From Toxonevra muliebris (Eukaryota > Arthropoda > Insecta > Diptera > Pallopteridae): a DNA stretch of 64,000 nt. Below, one piece after another: positions 23,961 through 36,819 of the stretch. The notes below the pieces were generated by a model. It did no database searches and was not told the origin of the DNA. It saw nothing but the letters and a program-made list of their open reading frames with translations. Within the stretch, counting starts at the first letter, position 1. Each line of letters starts with the position of its first letter. The stretch lies in NCBI GenBank assembly GCA_963691655.1, contig OY829328.1:83890400-83954399 (forward strand). The letters run 5' to 3'. The translations under genes and the position numbers were made by a program.

Positions 23961-24944
23961 CTTTTCGTTTAGCGCTTTTGGGTTTTTATTTTTTATAGTT
24001 TTACGCTACTTTTCTACTTTTGTTTTGTTGTATGTGTACTTTATGAACATTTTATTTGAACTTTTCACATCATGCTTCAATCACTGTTGGACATTCATCT
24101 TTCCTCTTCACTACGCTGCTGCCAACACGTATACGCTGTCGCACTTCAATGGCATGTATCCTTTTGGATTGCTACTCTTCTTTTTTTCTCTCTTTCTTGC
24201 ATTCGTAAGGACTCATACTTTTACTTCAAATCGAATGCATTACATTTTTGTCGCGTAATGTTCTCGAAAGTTTCTTGAGTATAAAAATGCAAAGGAAAAC
24301 AAACAAAAAAAAAAAAAAAACAGGAAAGATAAAGAAAAGATTAAAGCAAAGCTGCAGTGTGCAGCAAAACTTTTTTTTTTCGTAACTTACACTACACTGC
24401 AAGTATTTGATGACTTTCTCACGGTCGGTTGATTTCGATTGGTCGGTCGTTCGGTCTCTCGTTTGTTCGTTTAAATCACTAGAGTCACGTGTTTGATGTG
24501 CGGGCACTACTGCTGTAATTGTAATTGAGGTGTCCTCTTTGATCATTCAACTGACGAAATATCTAAGTAAAAGTAAAAATAAAAAATAAAAAGTAGAAGA
24601 AGAAAGATGCTGAGATTTTATTCTGAAAGACTTGAACTTTTCTAAACGCTTGAAATTCTACATGTGTGTATTTAATGTTGGGTGCTATAAAATTCAATTG
24701 CAATAAAGAGTAGTTCAGGAGTCTTTAAGATTGAAGGGAAAACTTGATTTTGCCCTCAAAAGCTTCTCTCATAGTTCAGAGCTTTTTATGTACCCTAAAG
24801 GAACTATTTTTTTTTTTTTTTAAGGCTACAAACGAATGTTAAGAAAAGTAATGAATCTGCTGGAAATCTCTCTCGAGTCGCCAAAGTTTGTATTCTACAC
24901 ATTTGGACTACACAACCGAGGTGCCATAAAAAGTGTCACTGTAA

Positions 24945-25255
24945 TGGTCTGTTGTTATCGCTGTAGCCTAGTGCTTAGTGTGTTGGACTGCTATGCAGAG
25001 GTGCCCGGGTTCATATCTCGGCACGTTCAAAAATCAAAAATAGAAAATAAAAATTTTTCTACAAGTCACCACCTCTTGGCTGGCAATGGCAAAACTCCAA
25101 GAGTAAAAAAATGCTTATGAAAAGTTTTTCACTTCGCCGTTTGGATTCGGCATAAAACTGTAGGTCCCTTTCATTCGTGTATAAATATAACTCGCACAAA
25201 ATAAATGAATGCGAAAAGCTCGTTCTAGGCCCTCCAGGGGCTGTTGTGCTATAAT
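24945..25255 (+). mobile_element. tRNA-derived SINE, family B (longest copy)
   Basis: Head GTAGCCTAGTGCTTAGTGTG (box A-like) and GCCCGGGTTCATATCTCGGC (box B-like), then an A-rich linker, the core CTGGCAATGGCAAAACTCC near 25078, CCGTTTGGATTCGGCATAAA near 25137, CTGTAGGTCCCTTTCATTC, and a 3' end AGGCCCTCCAGGGGCTGTTG followed by an ATAATAATAG-type tail. The order head, linker, core, tail is that of a complete SINE. The target duplication was not resolved. Confidence 0.85.
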
Positions 25256-25449
25256 AATAGTGGTAGTAGTAATGGTTTGTTATGAACAAGGCTTCATCTG
25301 CTTGAGTAGTGCACACCTTTAACTGGATTCATACATTAGTAGAAGACAAATTTACTTATACTCCTACTGACCTAAAGTAAATTGATTGTAGTACTATGAA
25401 CTGCGAATATTTTGAATTTTCAACTATGCTATTTAATTTAAGATTTAAT

Positions 25450-26800
25450 AAATATCCATCAAGGCTATTTGATTGAATTCGTATTTGATTCTTTTGGTTT
25501 TTAATTGAATTCTTTCTTGATTATTTTTAATTGAATTCTTTCTTGATTACGTTTACGATTGTATTCATTTATGAATGCATTCATTTTGGATTGTTTTATT
25601 TTGTGATTGTTTTTTATTGCAAATTTGTTTCTGATTCCATTATTTTTTGGCTTCATTTGTTTTGAATAATTTCAATCATCATTGATTGCATTCGTTTTTG
25701 ATTAGATTTTTTATTTGTATTCATTTTTGATTCGTTTAGGTTTTAATTTAATTTTTAATTTAATTCTTTTTTGATTACTTTTGCTTACAATTGTATTAAT
25801 TTTTGATTGTATCTTTCTTTGATTGCATTCTTTTTGGATTGCAGGAAATTTCGATTGCATTCTTTGAGATTATTTTAATTTTGTTATTTTCGGTTTCTTT
25901 GGTTTTGGTTTTTTTTTTTTTTTCATTTGCGATTTTATTTCTATTTTCTGATTGCATTCGTTTTCAATTGCAACTTTTTTCATTGCATTCTTTTTTGATA
26001 GCATTCATTTTTGATTATATTTATTTTTGATTGCATTCTTAGATTTTTTTATTTCATTATTTTTAGATTTCTTTGGTTTTTTTTTTCATTTTTGATTGTT
26101 GTTTGATTGCATTCTTTTTAAATTGTTTTGTTTTCGAATGAATTCCTTTTTTGTTACTTATTTCATTTTTATATCATATCTCTCTTGTAATCATATTTGT
26201 TTTTATTCCATTCTTTTTTGTTTAAGCTTGTTTTTGTATTTCCATTATTTTCATTGTATTTAGTTTTGATTGCATTCTTTCTAGGTCATATTCGATTAGA
26301 TCGTATTCCTTTTTCATGACATTCTTTATTGATTGCATTCGTTAATGATTATATTATTTTTTGATTGCATTTCTTTTTGTTGTGCATTCTCCTTAGATTT
26401 TTTGATTTCATTATTTCTTAATTTCTTTGGTTTTGGCTTTTTTCATTTTTGATTGTTTTTTGATTGCATTTTCTTTTGATTATTTTGCTTTCGATTGAAA
26501 TCATTTTTGATTATTTATTTTTTATTGCATTTTTATATAATTTTTCTTTTGTGATTATTTTCGGTTTTATTGCATTATTTTTTGTTTAAGTTTGTAATTG
26601 TATTTGTATTATTTTCATTGCATTCAGCTTTGATTGCATTCTTTCTAGATTGTATTCCTTTTTCATGAAATTCTTTATTGGTTATATTTGTTTTTAATTG
26701 CATTCTTCTTAGATTATTTGATTGCATTTTTCTTTATTTCTTTGGTTTTGTCTTTTTTTCATTTTTTATTGCATTTTTTTTATTGCTTTTGTCTTCGATT
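25450..26800. repeat. T-rich degenerate tandem array with GATTGCATTC motif
   Basis: About 1.35 kb in which GATTGCATTC and close variants recur every 15-30 bases on the plus strand. A longer period is superimposed: TTTCTTTGGTTTT followed by a T-run and CATTTTTGATTG recurs near 25890, 26070, 26420 and 26735. No coding content. Confidence 0.85.
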
Positions 26801-29800
26801 GAATTTGTTCAATGAGTGAATTTTAAAGAACTTCTAATATTTTGGAATTGGCTTAACCGATTTTAAATGTGATAATTTTTGGCTATATATAACATAATAG
26901 TGTAGCACTTCTGGTTCTTCTGGAATAAAATTGTAGTTACACTAATAAATGTATAGATTGCATTCATTTTAATGTCGTTTGATTATATTGAAAGATTGCT
27001 ATTTTAGTATAACCCTTTATTATTATTTAAGATCAATTGTGCCCCTTCATGAAATGCTACTTCTATGGGGTTGAGATTATCATCTGATATTTGATTGCAA
27101 CCCAGATTTCTTTGACGAATATGCATAAGTGCGAGGCACTATCCTAAGATGTACTTCGCAGATTCTTTATCCTATCCTATGAAAATTTAAAACTGCCTAC
27201 TTTTAGGCGTAATACTATTTCTCTTACGTTTAAATAATGCAACATTCGAACTCAGCGAAAATCATTTTCCTTATCTTATTATAGTTTGAAGGGATGTTAA
27301 TATTAATCCAAAAAAATACCGAAACAAAACAAAAATGGTTACATTTTTACGTATATGTAGAGCGAAATTATCGCGAAAAAAATCTTGCATGCCATTTTAA
27401 AATATGCAATGAAAAACTTCAAAATTTTTTGAAAAGGGTTAGTTACATTTCTACCAGGCTACAATACAAAAAAAAAAAATTCAACTATTGGTATCTTTAG
27501 TTTATATTTTTCTTTTCATTGCTTATGAGTGTGTGTGTGTATGTGTGTGTGCGTTTACCATTTCTCCAATGTTTCATTTTATAAGCGCAAAGGCTCATGT
27601 TTTATTTATGCAATTTTATATGTAATTTTCTTACGTTTTATCGCAAAATTTACTTTGATATATGCTATAAAAATTTGCCAAGTGTTTTGTATTATTTTTT
27701 TTGTTATTTTTTAACCTTGTTTTCCCCGTCTTTTTTTTATTCTGTTCTTTCAGGCGCATTTCCATTTCTGTTGCTTGCATATGTACAGATATTTGTGTTT
27801 TTTTTTTATATTTTGTTTTTTGCTTTTTTTTTGTAATCATATTTAGAAACGAAAAAGTGGCAAATATCAGGTATACATATGTGTACTTATATATGTGTTT
27901 TGAATGTGTATGTGTGTGTGTGTGTGTGTGTATATTTCTACTTCAAATATTATACAAATTGTTTTCTATTTTTTCGCATTTTCATTTTTATCATTTTTAA
28001 ACATTCAGCAATAGCGCCTGTTGTTATGCTATTTTTAATGTTTTTTTTTTTTTTGTATTTTTTTTTTTTATTTCTCTTACTTTTTTCATTCACGCTACTT
28101 GTCTGCTGCTTGTGCTCTATAAAATAATTTTGTTAAATGTTGCATACTTTTCAAAATTGCAGTTGTTATGGTTTTTTTCTTTCTACTTCTTCTTATGTTA
28201 TAAGTGCAGTCATTATTATTATTTTTTTTTTCATAGCTGTCAGAAAGAAATTTGAAAATTTTACAAAGTTTCTTTACATTGCAGTAGTAAGAAATTCTTT
28301 GAAACCAAAAAAAAACAAAAAAAAAAATTATAGCATAATTTTAGGAGTGCTAAAAATAACTTGTTATTAGTTGTGGTGGATAATGCAATTTTTTTCTGCA
28401 TTTTAAATAGCTAAAGAAAAACGCAGGCAAATGTACTTTCTTAACCTTTTTCCTGCAAATTAAATGTTCTCTCACCCGAAACTTGAAGTTGGTAGCATTA
28501 GTCAAGTTTATAGATGTTGCTTCTATTGGTCATTCGAAAGAGGTGAAATTCTTTTTGCCAGACCCTGTATTTATGTTGCTAAACAAGAAAAAATCTCGTC
28601 TACTTATAAAGATTGTATGAATCCATCATTTAGGCTGTGAAAATGTTCACATACATAAAGAAATTTTCAAGCTAAAATAAATTTAAAAAATTACATAAAC
28701 ATTGCACTTCCCACGAGGAAGCTAGTTTTTTCCTTCTGCTTCTTCTTCTTCTTGCTCTTCCACAAACATTACTTTAATAAAAAATCTGAAATACTGCAAA
28801 AAAAGAAACATTTTAAATACTAGGAACAACAATATTTAACCCTCAACTCCTCACCCCATTACCACAGACTATTCATTTTAAGAATACTTGAAAAAATACA
28901 AGCAAGGAGCAGGAGGAAAGGGAGGAGGAGAAGGACGAGATGGCTGACTGTATACTGTTCACCTTCACCTCATCTCTAATGGCATCGCGCTGCTGTTTTG
29001 CTTCTTGTCTTTATAGCATTTCATTTTTGTTTTAAGAAACAAAAATACAATAATAACAATAGCAACAACAACAACAACAACAGCAACATAAGTAGATACA
29101 ACACAAAAAACAACACCTGCAAATAATATCAGACAAAAACAACAACAAATAAAAAGGAAAAGAAAAGAAAAATGTGTTGCACAAAGGAATGAAACTAGAA
29201 GCTAAAGATGAAACGCTAAAACCGAGTTCTGAAGAAATCCATAGAAGACGAAACGTAATGTTGAACAAAAACAACAAAAATGAGGCGGCACACCGGCAGT
29301 GTAGTAGCAACGATAACAACAACAACAGCAAAAATATTTGATGATTTCTAGCAGCACAAGGTAATAAAAAGTAACGACTTGACTGTATGTGTATTCCAGC
29401 ATTACTCCTGTCTGTCTCTCCCCGGTATTCATTTGCTGCTCTTTCTCCCCCTCCCCCTTCCCGCTTTCCGCTCTATCCCCTCCCTCCTCTTGACTCTAAC
29501 AAAATCATATATTGTTTATATATTTATATTTAAACTTTGAAGCAATTGCTGCTTTCTTTTTAAGATTTTTTCTTTCACCCCAGCTTTGCTTACTTTGTTG
29601 TTGTTGTTGTTGTATTGAATTCATTGCTTTTACTTTTGCATTTTTGACAGCAGATTCCAAGAAGTAGAAGTGGAAAATATGTGGAGGATTGTTGGTTGTT
29701 TGCTTGGTTGGTTGGTTTCACATCGAATATGTGCGCACTGGAGCAATTTCTTTTAATTTTTAACATTTTAATCTCATGATGCCCTTGTTGTTTTCTTGGC

Positions 29801-30480
29801 AACTTTATGCTTGCTTACATATGTAGTAGTTGGAGCAATAGCATTGTGCACTGTAATACAGGTGTTACTCCTTAGTTAAGCTGGGAAAGTGGTAAGGTAG
29901 GGAGGGTAAGGTCAACTATTATGTTGTACATAGCCAAACTTCTTGCATTCCATGACTTATGGCACAGTTTTTTTATTTTTTTTTTATTATCTTTGAATGT
30001 ATATTTTTAATATTTATATTTTGGATTATTGCTGCTTTTTTATAAAATAAAAAACTCATTTATTTTTGATTTCAATGAAAGTAAAAAAGATTAATGTTGT
30101 TTCAAGAAGTGTGTGCCTACTTTTAGGCGCAGCATTTAATACTACATTTCATTGGTTTCAACGGTAGGTCTCTTTCCTACTAATCTATCGACTTTATTGT
30201 AATTCAGACCAATCCAGATCTATTACGAACAGTTTAAAGTCAGTTGCTATTTCGTAAAAGAAATCTAGGAAAATTTACGAATTTTTTCGAGTTCTAATTC
30301 TTGCTTAATTGCTGAGAAGTGGAAAATATGATGATGAGTGTGGTTTTATGTTTTTAGTTTATTCTATTAAATTAGAAAATTGCATAATTATTATGAAAAT
30401 TATTTCCAAATTCCTGTGTAAACATGAAAATTTACAAAATCGTCTAAGATCATGGCGTCTATCATTCTTGAAAAGGTGTT
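26800..30480. other. AT-rich non-coding DNA with microsatellites
   Basis: Holds (TG)n near 27526-27551 and 27905-27931, T-runs near 28040-28070, CTT repeats near 28740, a purine block near 28905-28940 and CAA runs near 29060-29085. No gene is supported. Confidence 0.6.
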
Positions 30481-30481
30481 T

Positions 30482-30581
30482 GGGGATAAATTCTCCCCAT
30501 TCCCCCTCCCTTTCCTAACTATAAAAGCCTCATACATTTTAATCGTTGATCATATTCAAATAAAAATTTTAAACAAAAATG
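30482..30581 (+). promoter_or_regulatory. Candidate compact promoter: kB-like palindrome, TATA box, initiator
   Basis: TATAAAAG (30520-30527) sits 32 bases before TCATATT with A30552 as possible +1, and an ATG in good context (ACAAAAATGG) follows 27 bases later at 30579. A GGGGATAAATTCTCCCC near-palindrome (30482-30498) lies just upstream; its GGGGA/TCCCC arms resemble fly NF-kB sites. Spacing is seen in the sequence; function is inferred. Confidence 0.4.
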
Positions 30582-30680
30582 GATTCTATGCCCGGTGAGT
30601 AAAGGTAAAACATTTGGAAATTCGACAAACGTTTCAAAACAAATACTCATTGATTTAGTTCACTTCCTCTCAAAATAAAT
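30579..30680 (+). CDS. Possible truncated mini-gene with one intron (11 codons)
   Basis: ATG at 30579 opens MDSMP. A consensus donor (GTGAGT, 30595-30600) and an acceptor (GATTTAG, AG at 30657-30658) define a 64-nt intron of normal fly size. Exon 2 adds only six codons before TAA, overlapped by AATAAA sequences that could act as a polyadenylation signal. The predicted product, MDSMPVHFLSK, is too short to assign. It may be a degraded 5' end of a gene or a chance assembly of signals. Confidence 0.2.
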
Positions 30681-30699
30681 AAAGTGATGATTTTTAAAG

Positions 30700-31905
30700 A
30701 TTTTTTTTCCAAATGTAACAAAAAAACGGAATGGTTCCGAATTGTATCGAAAATACATCGATAGTACCCAAAATACCTTGAAAACCAAAAAAGTCGAAAA
30801 AGTACAAGTGTACCTAAAATATCAGCACTGGTTTACCAACAAATGACTCTTTCGGTACCTAACTTGCTCTCTCTCTCTCTCTCTTTTAATTGGTGTTGAA
30901 GCACATTGATGCCAGAGATGGTAAATTGATTTTTCGATACAAAAAAAATTGTACCAAACCAGCCAAAAATGTACCAAAAATTTTAAATGATCTACTACCG
31001 TGAATGATAAGATATTTTCATCTAAAAAATAACTGAATCTTGAGTTTGGGTTAACGACCCAACGTCTTAAAGTAGTCAATTCATTTAGGTTTGGTTATGA
31101 CATTTTCGGCGATGAATTACATATGACACACTTTTAGCCTTTCTGTGGTGAACAGCAAATAATAATAAAAAGTCAAACAGTTTCAAATTTGTTAGACTTT
31201 TTTTCTAAAATATATTAGAAATATAAAAGCAAAAGAAAGAAAGAACAAGCTACCCCAATTCCCAGTATAAAGATTCAAACTATATATACAAAATGCTAAT
31301 TAAAGAAAAAGAAAAAAATTAAACATTAGTAAACTTAGATAAATTTCTAAATATTTGTTTGGAAAAGTAGTCAAGCTCATGTAATTTTTCAAATCAATGA
31401 ATGTGAGTAGTTACAAAAAAAAGTTTTTGCTTGGGTTTATTTTATGATTTTATTATTTAACATGTAGCAAAACTATTGAGCAATTTTTTATAGTTTTCGA
31501 TCACCAATTGCTATTTTATTTAAAAAAAAAAAAAAAACATATACATAAATTCATAAATGAAGGGCAGTACTAAAAATTGCAAAATTTTTGTGTCAAAAAT
31601 GTGTTTCTGAGCTAGGGCAGAATAAGCTTCTGGTATATGTAGTTTGAACCGTTTTATGGGGAACTGGGGCATTTTTTTTCCTTTTGGACTTATATTTTTG
31701 TAATGTTTTCGAAAAACTGTCCTGTTTTCGAATTTACATTAGGATATCTCGTAAACTATATGAAATACAAACCCTGCCTTTCATGAGTTTTCTAATCTGA
31801 TTTATTGTAATTTGAAAAGCTTAATATCTTTTTTCCAAAAATTTTGAGTGGATCTAAAGAAATTTCTTAAAAGTGATCAGAACATTTCAAATATCTCAAA
31901 AACCA
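30700..31905. other. AT-rich non-coding DNA
   Basis: Includes a CT microsatellite near 30868-30885 and several GTACCAAA-type short repeats near 30770-30970. No gene is supported. Confidence 0.5.
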
Positions 31906-31908
31906 GAC

Positions 31909-32261
31909 CTGGGGCTAGATTCCCTAACTGTGAGGAAATGCTTGCATTCAGAAGACGCCTCAGCTCCGTCACTGCTATCTGTGTATCTTATGAACGCAAA
32001 TTGACACTTTATGATCAACAAAAATTATATTGGGCAGTCATAATTTCATTGAGAGTATTATTTTTCTGATACTTCAGCTCAATATGTTGCTGCGCAGAAA
32101 AAAAAAACTCACCGATCAAATTTCAGTGAGTTTTTTCATAGTTAATGAACACAGTTTTAACAAATAAAACCAATTATCACAGTTTGAGAATCGAAAAATT
32201 GCAAGTTTACACAATTTTTAGTGTACACTCGAAAACTCACAGTTAGGAAATCCAGCCCCTG
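31909..32261. mobile_element. MITE with ~25-bp inverted termini, hAT-like tips
   Basis: The left end reads CTGGGGCTAGATTCCCTAAC followed by TGTGAG; the right end in reverse complement reads CAGGGGCTGGATTTCCTAAC followed by TGTGAG. The CAGGGG tip is typical of hAT elements. An 8-bp target duplication is not recognisable, so the assignment stays tentative. No transposase is encoded. Confidence 0.72.
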
Positions 32262-33305
32262 ATAAGGAATGAAGGACTGCACATTCTGCACAGTGAATAC
32301 TTGTGTGCAGTAGAAAAGGGCAATAGTGCATTCGACGACATGAATATTTAACAAAACAAAAAAAAAATTAAAATCAAAACTGCTTTTGTGGTACCAATTT
32401 ACTTTTTGATTTCAAACTGTACCAAAAAATCACTATTGCACCAAAAGTGTCATCACTCATATGCGCACCATCTGACATAGATCTTTTTTGTATAAATTCT
32501 CAGCGCCAACTAACGAGATCTCTCAATTAATATGTATTAAATATGCGTGCGCTTACGGTCACCATGGTATCTCGAGAGCATAGATTTGCAAATGGCTGCT
32601 TAAGAGCATGGCTGAATATATTCGCTCTCTCTTTCTCACTCTCTCTGCCAATGTTTTATCGTTGTGCATAGAAAAAATATTCAAAGACATTATTTGAAAT
32701 TGCCATTACTACATTTTTTTTCGGCTTGAAAATAAATATTTTTCATTCTATCAATATAAAAATTCAAACTTACAGTAGCTAAAAATGATAAATAAGTATG
32801 ACTCCATACCATTTTCACCGCATTCTTTCAAATAATTCTTTCTTTTCAATCAAGGATTCCTATGAATACAGATACCATTAATGGCATGTGGAAAATATTC
32901 AATTTACATGCACTTTAAAGCGAGCACACCTCTTCTTTTTCAACATTAAATAGTTTCTATTAGCTATAAATGTGCATAGTTTTCAAATACCTCAATTGAC
33001 ACAATTTGAAGTTAGTGTAACTACAAAGAATTTCAATACAAAAATGTGAATATGTAAATAAAATTCCAAAAAAAAAAAATACTAGAAAAATAAAAATAAA
33101 CAATGACAATTTACCTAAAACATGCAATGCAAAGGTATTCACTAAGCTGCCCCTTTTTACATTTATTTAGCTGGAAAATTTAAACACATGAAGAAATAAT
33201 AAAAATATTATACGAGTACATACAATTTTTTAAGCTTACAAATGAAATTGAACTCATTTTCCAAACCTTTTAACTTCTGCACTATCGAGTAGAGCATGCA
33301 AATTT
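32262..33305. other. Non-coding DNA, nothing recognised
   Basis: AT-rich, with short CT runs near 32626-32645 and GTACCAA motifs near 32390-32440. Confidence 0.5.
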
Positions 33306-33309
33306 GTTA

Positions 33310-33415
33310 TTTACCGCCACGGTACCGGTAGCGGAATAGGCACAGCCGCGACAATAAATGCAAAATGCACCTTACCATTGCGATGATGGTGCACTTCCGG
33401 TGTGGCAGAGAGAAA
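33310..33415. other. Small GC-richer block
   Basis: Contains CCGCCACGGTACCGGTAGCG and GGTGCACTTCCGGTGTGGC within otherwise AT-rich DNA. No frame or known motif supports a gene. A conserved regulatory element is one possibility. Confidence 0.25.
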
Positions 33416-34380
33416 AACAAGTCAAACCAAACTATTTCACTGCAAGAAGGAATTGTCTCATGCGATATCATTTGGGCTCGAATGTGCCATGAAAATGAAA
33501 AGGAAAAGCAAAGCCAAAAATGTTAAAACCTCGTAGCAGTTGAAGAAAACAACGCGAAAGTTTCAGTTTCTTGGTTTTCTTCCCTTTGTGAACACAATTT
33601 ACGTAAACATGAAAATAAAATAAAATTTTATGAGTTGCAATATATTTTGTGTTTAAATGACAACTGCAATGCGTATGTATGTAAAAAAAAAAGTGAATTT
33701 TTATAACCCGGCCTGAGGATAAAGCGGTTAAGGTGGGTCTTAAGAGGTACAACGAAATAAAGAGTTACAACGTACAAAAAAAAAAAAAAAATGGAAAAGA
33801 AAAACCGAGAAAAAAAGTGAAATGTCAAAAGACATGAAATTCTATTTTTATGCATGAATTATGTGGAATTATTTATACTAAAAGATTGTGCTATAAAAAC
33901 ATTGTGCCATAAAATTGATTTTTATTCATAATCGATATTTTTTGTGATTAAATTTATTAGTTGATTTGCAAAGGTCAAATTTAGTAAAATATAAAATTTC
34001 GCTAATAAATTTTGTTGCGTAAAAGGATTAGGTGTTTGAAAAATAACTCAAGGTTTCTGGAATTATTATGCTGCTATATAGTTATAAAAATCATATCAAA
34101 TGAGTTGCCAAAAAATGACTAAAATAATTTGAACTCGTCGAATTAATTTTTATTTTTTTTATTTTCACGCCTAAAAATAGACAATGCCTACATTGCAAAG
34201 TTCTAAATAAAGTAAACTATCAGAATATCAGAGTGGAGAAACGTGAATAATAGTGAAGCAAAAATACTTCTGAATAGTTTTAAACAGATGCGCTATAATC
34301 TCATTATGACGAACATGTTGGAGTTATTAAAGTTTCATACCTAAAAGTATGCAACATGTCAAAATATTTTGGTTTAGTTG
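33416..34380. other. AT-rich non-coding DNA
   Basis: Only A-runs (for example near 33776-33791) and short AT repeats are visible. Confidence 0.5.
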
Positions 34381-34384
34381 AAGC

Positions 34385-34520
34385 GATTTTGAAACTGGTC
34401 TTTATACTGGCCCTGACAGAGACTTCGAAACTAAATTTGAGACTGGTTCTAAAACTGAGGTTCAGACTGGCAATGTGGACGATTCTGAGTCTAATTCTGA
34501 GACTGATTTCGAGAACTGAA
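34385..34520 (+). repeat. Degenerate short tandem repeat (GAGACTGGTTCT-type)
   Basis: Variants of GAGACTGRTTCTRAA and CTGAGTCTAATTCTGAGACT follow each other with a period of roughly 12 or 24 bases. A frame is open across it only because of the repeat. Confidence 0.55.
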
Positions 34521-34939
34521 TCTTTTATTTTGCATGGAAAGTAGGGTTCATATTGGGAAATTGTAATTGTACCCGGCAGACATTGTTCTGCTCTTTCTAT
34601 GAAGAAGCGGGAAAATTGAAGTTTATTTCAATGAAGAAGAATAAAATTTCTTGGTGTTTAAAATTAAACATTGGTAATGACAATTCAAGCCTAAAGGATG
34701 TACATTGAAACTGGTAGCAATTCTAGATTTAAAAATGAGGCGTCAAAATTGCCATTTTTAAAACTATTTAATTTGCAAAAGAATATCAAAGACCGTTCTA
34801 GAAGTTATATTTAATTCCAAAAACTATTTAAAAACATCGGCCCATTTGCTATTTATTATAAAAATTGAATTTATTATAGAATTTATTTCAGCGCCACCCA
34901 TCGAATTTTGACAAAGCTTGGCAGGTTCTTAAGATATTT

Positions 34940-36245
34940 CATAAATTAGTAGAAATAGTAGTAAAAAATAATAATAATAAATAGAAATAGAAAAAACAGT
35001 GAAAAAGTAGGAGAAAATAACAATAAATTGTAGAAAAAAGTAGTTAAAACTATAAATAGATAAAGTAGTAAAAAAGTAATCGAATATAAAAAAAAAAAAT
35101 ATTGGAAAAAAATAAATTAAAATAATAGTAGAAAATAAAAGTAGAGCATGGTACAACACCCACTAATCCAACAAACTGAGAGAATTTTGAAAATATTTTA
35201 AATTTAATGAAAATTCAGCGTATATAAAAGGCGTCACACCCCCTTTGTCAACCCACCCATATTTTTATTGTAGCATGGCATTGTTAATTCACGTTCATGT
35301 ACCGAATTTCTGTACTGTGCTATAAATGATTCTTAAGATATACCCAAAAAGCTATTAGAATTAATTTTATTATGGTTCAGTTGAATTATAAAAACAATAT
35401 TTCAGGTTCATAAAGTAGTAGAAATAATAGAAGGAAAAGGAATGGAAAAGGTAGTGAAAAATAGCAGCAAAAAAGTAGAAGAAAATAGTAGTAGAATTAG
35501 TAGTAGAAAAGGTAGTAGGGAAAAGAATAAAAAATGGTATTATAAATTGTTGTAAAGAATTAGTAAAAAGGGAGCAGAAAAAGTAGTAGTAAAATAGTTA
35601 AAAAAATAGTACAAAAATAGAAAAATGGAGTAGAAAGAGAAAGCAGTAGAAAAATAGTTAAAAAATAGTACACAAATAGAAAAATGGAGTAGAAAGAGTG
35701 GTAGAATAATAATAAAAATAGTAGTAGAAAAAGTAGTAAAAAATAGTAGTAAAAAAATAGTGGAAAGTAGTGGCACAAAATAAAAAAAAATTATAGAAAA
35801 ATGTATTAAAAAGGTAGTAGAAAAAAAGTATTAAAATAGTAGTAGAAAATATTAGTTGAAAAAAGAATTAGAAAATATTAGTTGAAAAAGAAAATAGAAA
35901 ATAAAAAGAAATTTTAGAAAAAAAAGTAGTAGAAAATAGTAATAGAAATAGTAGTAGAAAATAAGAGTGAAGCATGGTTCCACACCCACTAATCCAACAA
36001 ACTGAAAGAATTTAAATTTTAACACCGTACCATAAATGGCTCCTAAGATATTTCAGAATGGAAATTCAGGTTATATGGAAGGTGCCACACCCCCTTTGCC
36101 AATCCCACCCATATGTTTGTTGCAGCATGGCATTGTCAATTCTCATTATTGTACCAAATTTCTGTACTGTGCCATAAATGGTTCTTGAGATATACCCAAA
36201 AGACTATTAGGATTGTATGGGAGGTGCCACGCCCACTTTCCTAAA
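34940..36245. repeat. Tandem duplication (~825 bp unit) built from an AGTAGAAA array plus a unique block
   Basis: A purine-rich array (AGTAGAAATAGTAGTAAAAA-type) is followed by a block starting GAGCATGGTACAACACCCAC at 35143. The same order recurs: array 35410-35960, then GAAGCATGGTTCCACACCCA near 35970. Both blocks contain CACACCCCCTTTG, CATGGCATTGTNAATTC and AATTTCTGTACTGTG in the same order. The second array is longer than the first. Nothing is coding. Confidence 0.8.
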
Positions 36246-36781
36246 AGCCATTATGAATAGCTATGTTTTATCCTCCCGCCCAAGAAAATATATTCTGGAA
36301 ATATGACTTCAATCGGTCCCCTCCCCCGGCCCTCCACCACCCCTTCTCGTTCTCTCTTTCTCACCTCTTTCTACCTCTCTCTCTCTCTCTCTGAGTATAT
36401 TTACAAATGCCAACCCTTTTGACGAACCATTAACTCACACTCAACCTGAAATGAATTGCTTTTATTAACCAATTTGATTTCTGAGAGCAACAAATCGATT
36501 AACGCTCACCATTTACATACTTGACTCAAACTTAGCAAAGTTATATTCACATAATTTTTTACACAGTACAATTCAAATTAATTTCTTGTCTAATGTTGAT
36601 GTCTATATTTCAGAAATGAATTATTTTGGCTCCGTTTTGCGTTTCGAAGTAAAAAAGACGCTTCACAGAAATCGTACAAAATTAAAATAATAATTTATTT
36701 TCTTAACAAACAAAATTTTCGCGCTAATGATGATTAAGTGCCACTGTCAAGCAACGCTCATAGTACAAATCTCCGTTGGTG

Positions 36782-36819
<38 letters not shown>

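Noticed and set aside
24955..25020. tRNA gene
   Set aside because: Box A and box B-like motifs are present but no cloverleaf with a proper acceptor stem was found, and the sequence continues into a repeated SINE body. The same applies at 1420 and 40021.
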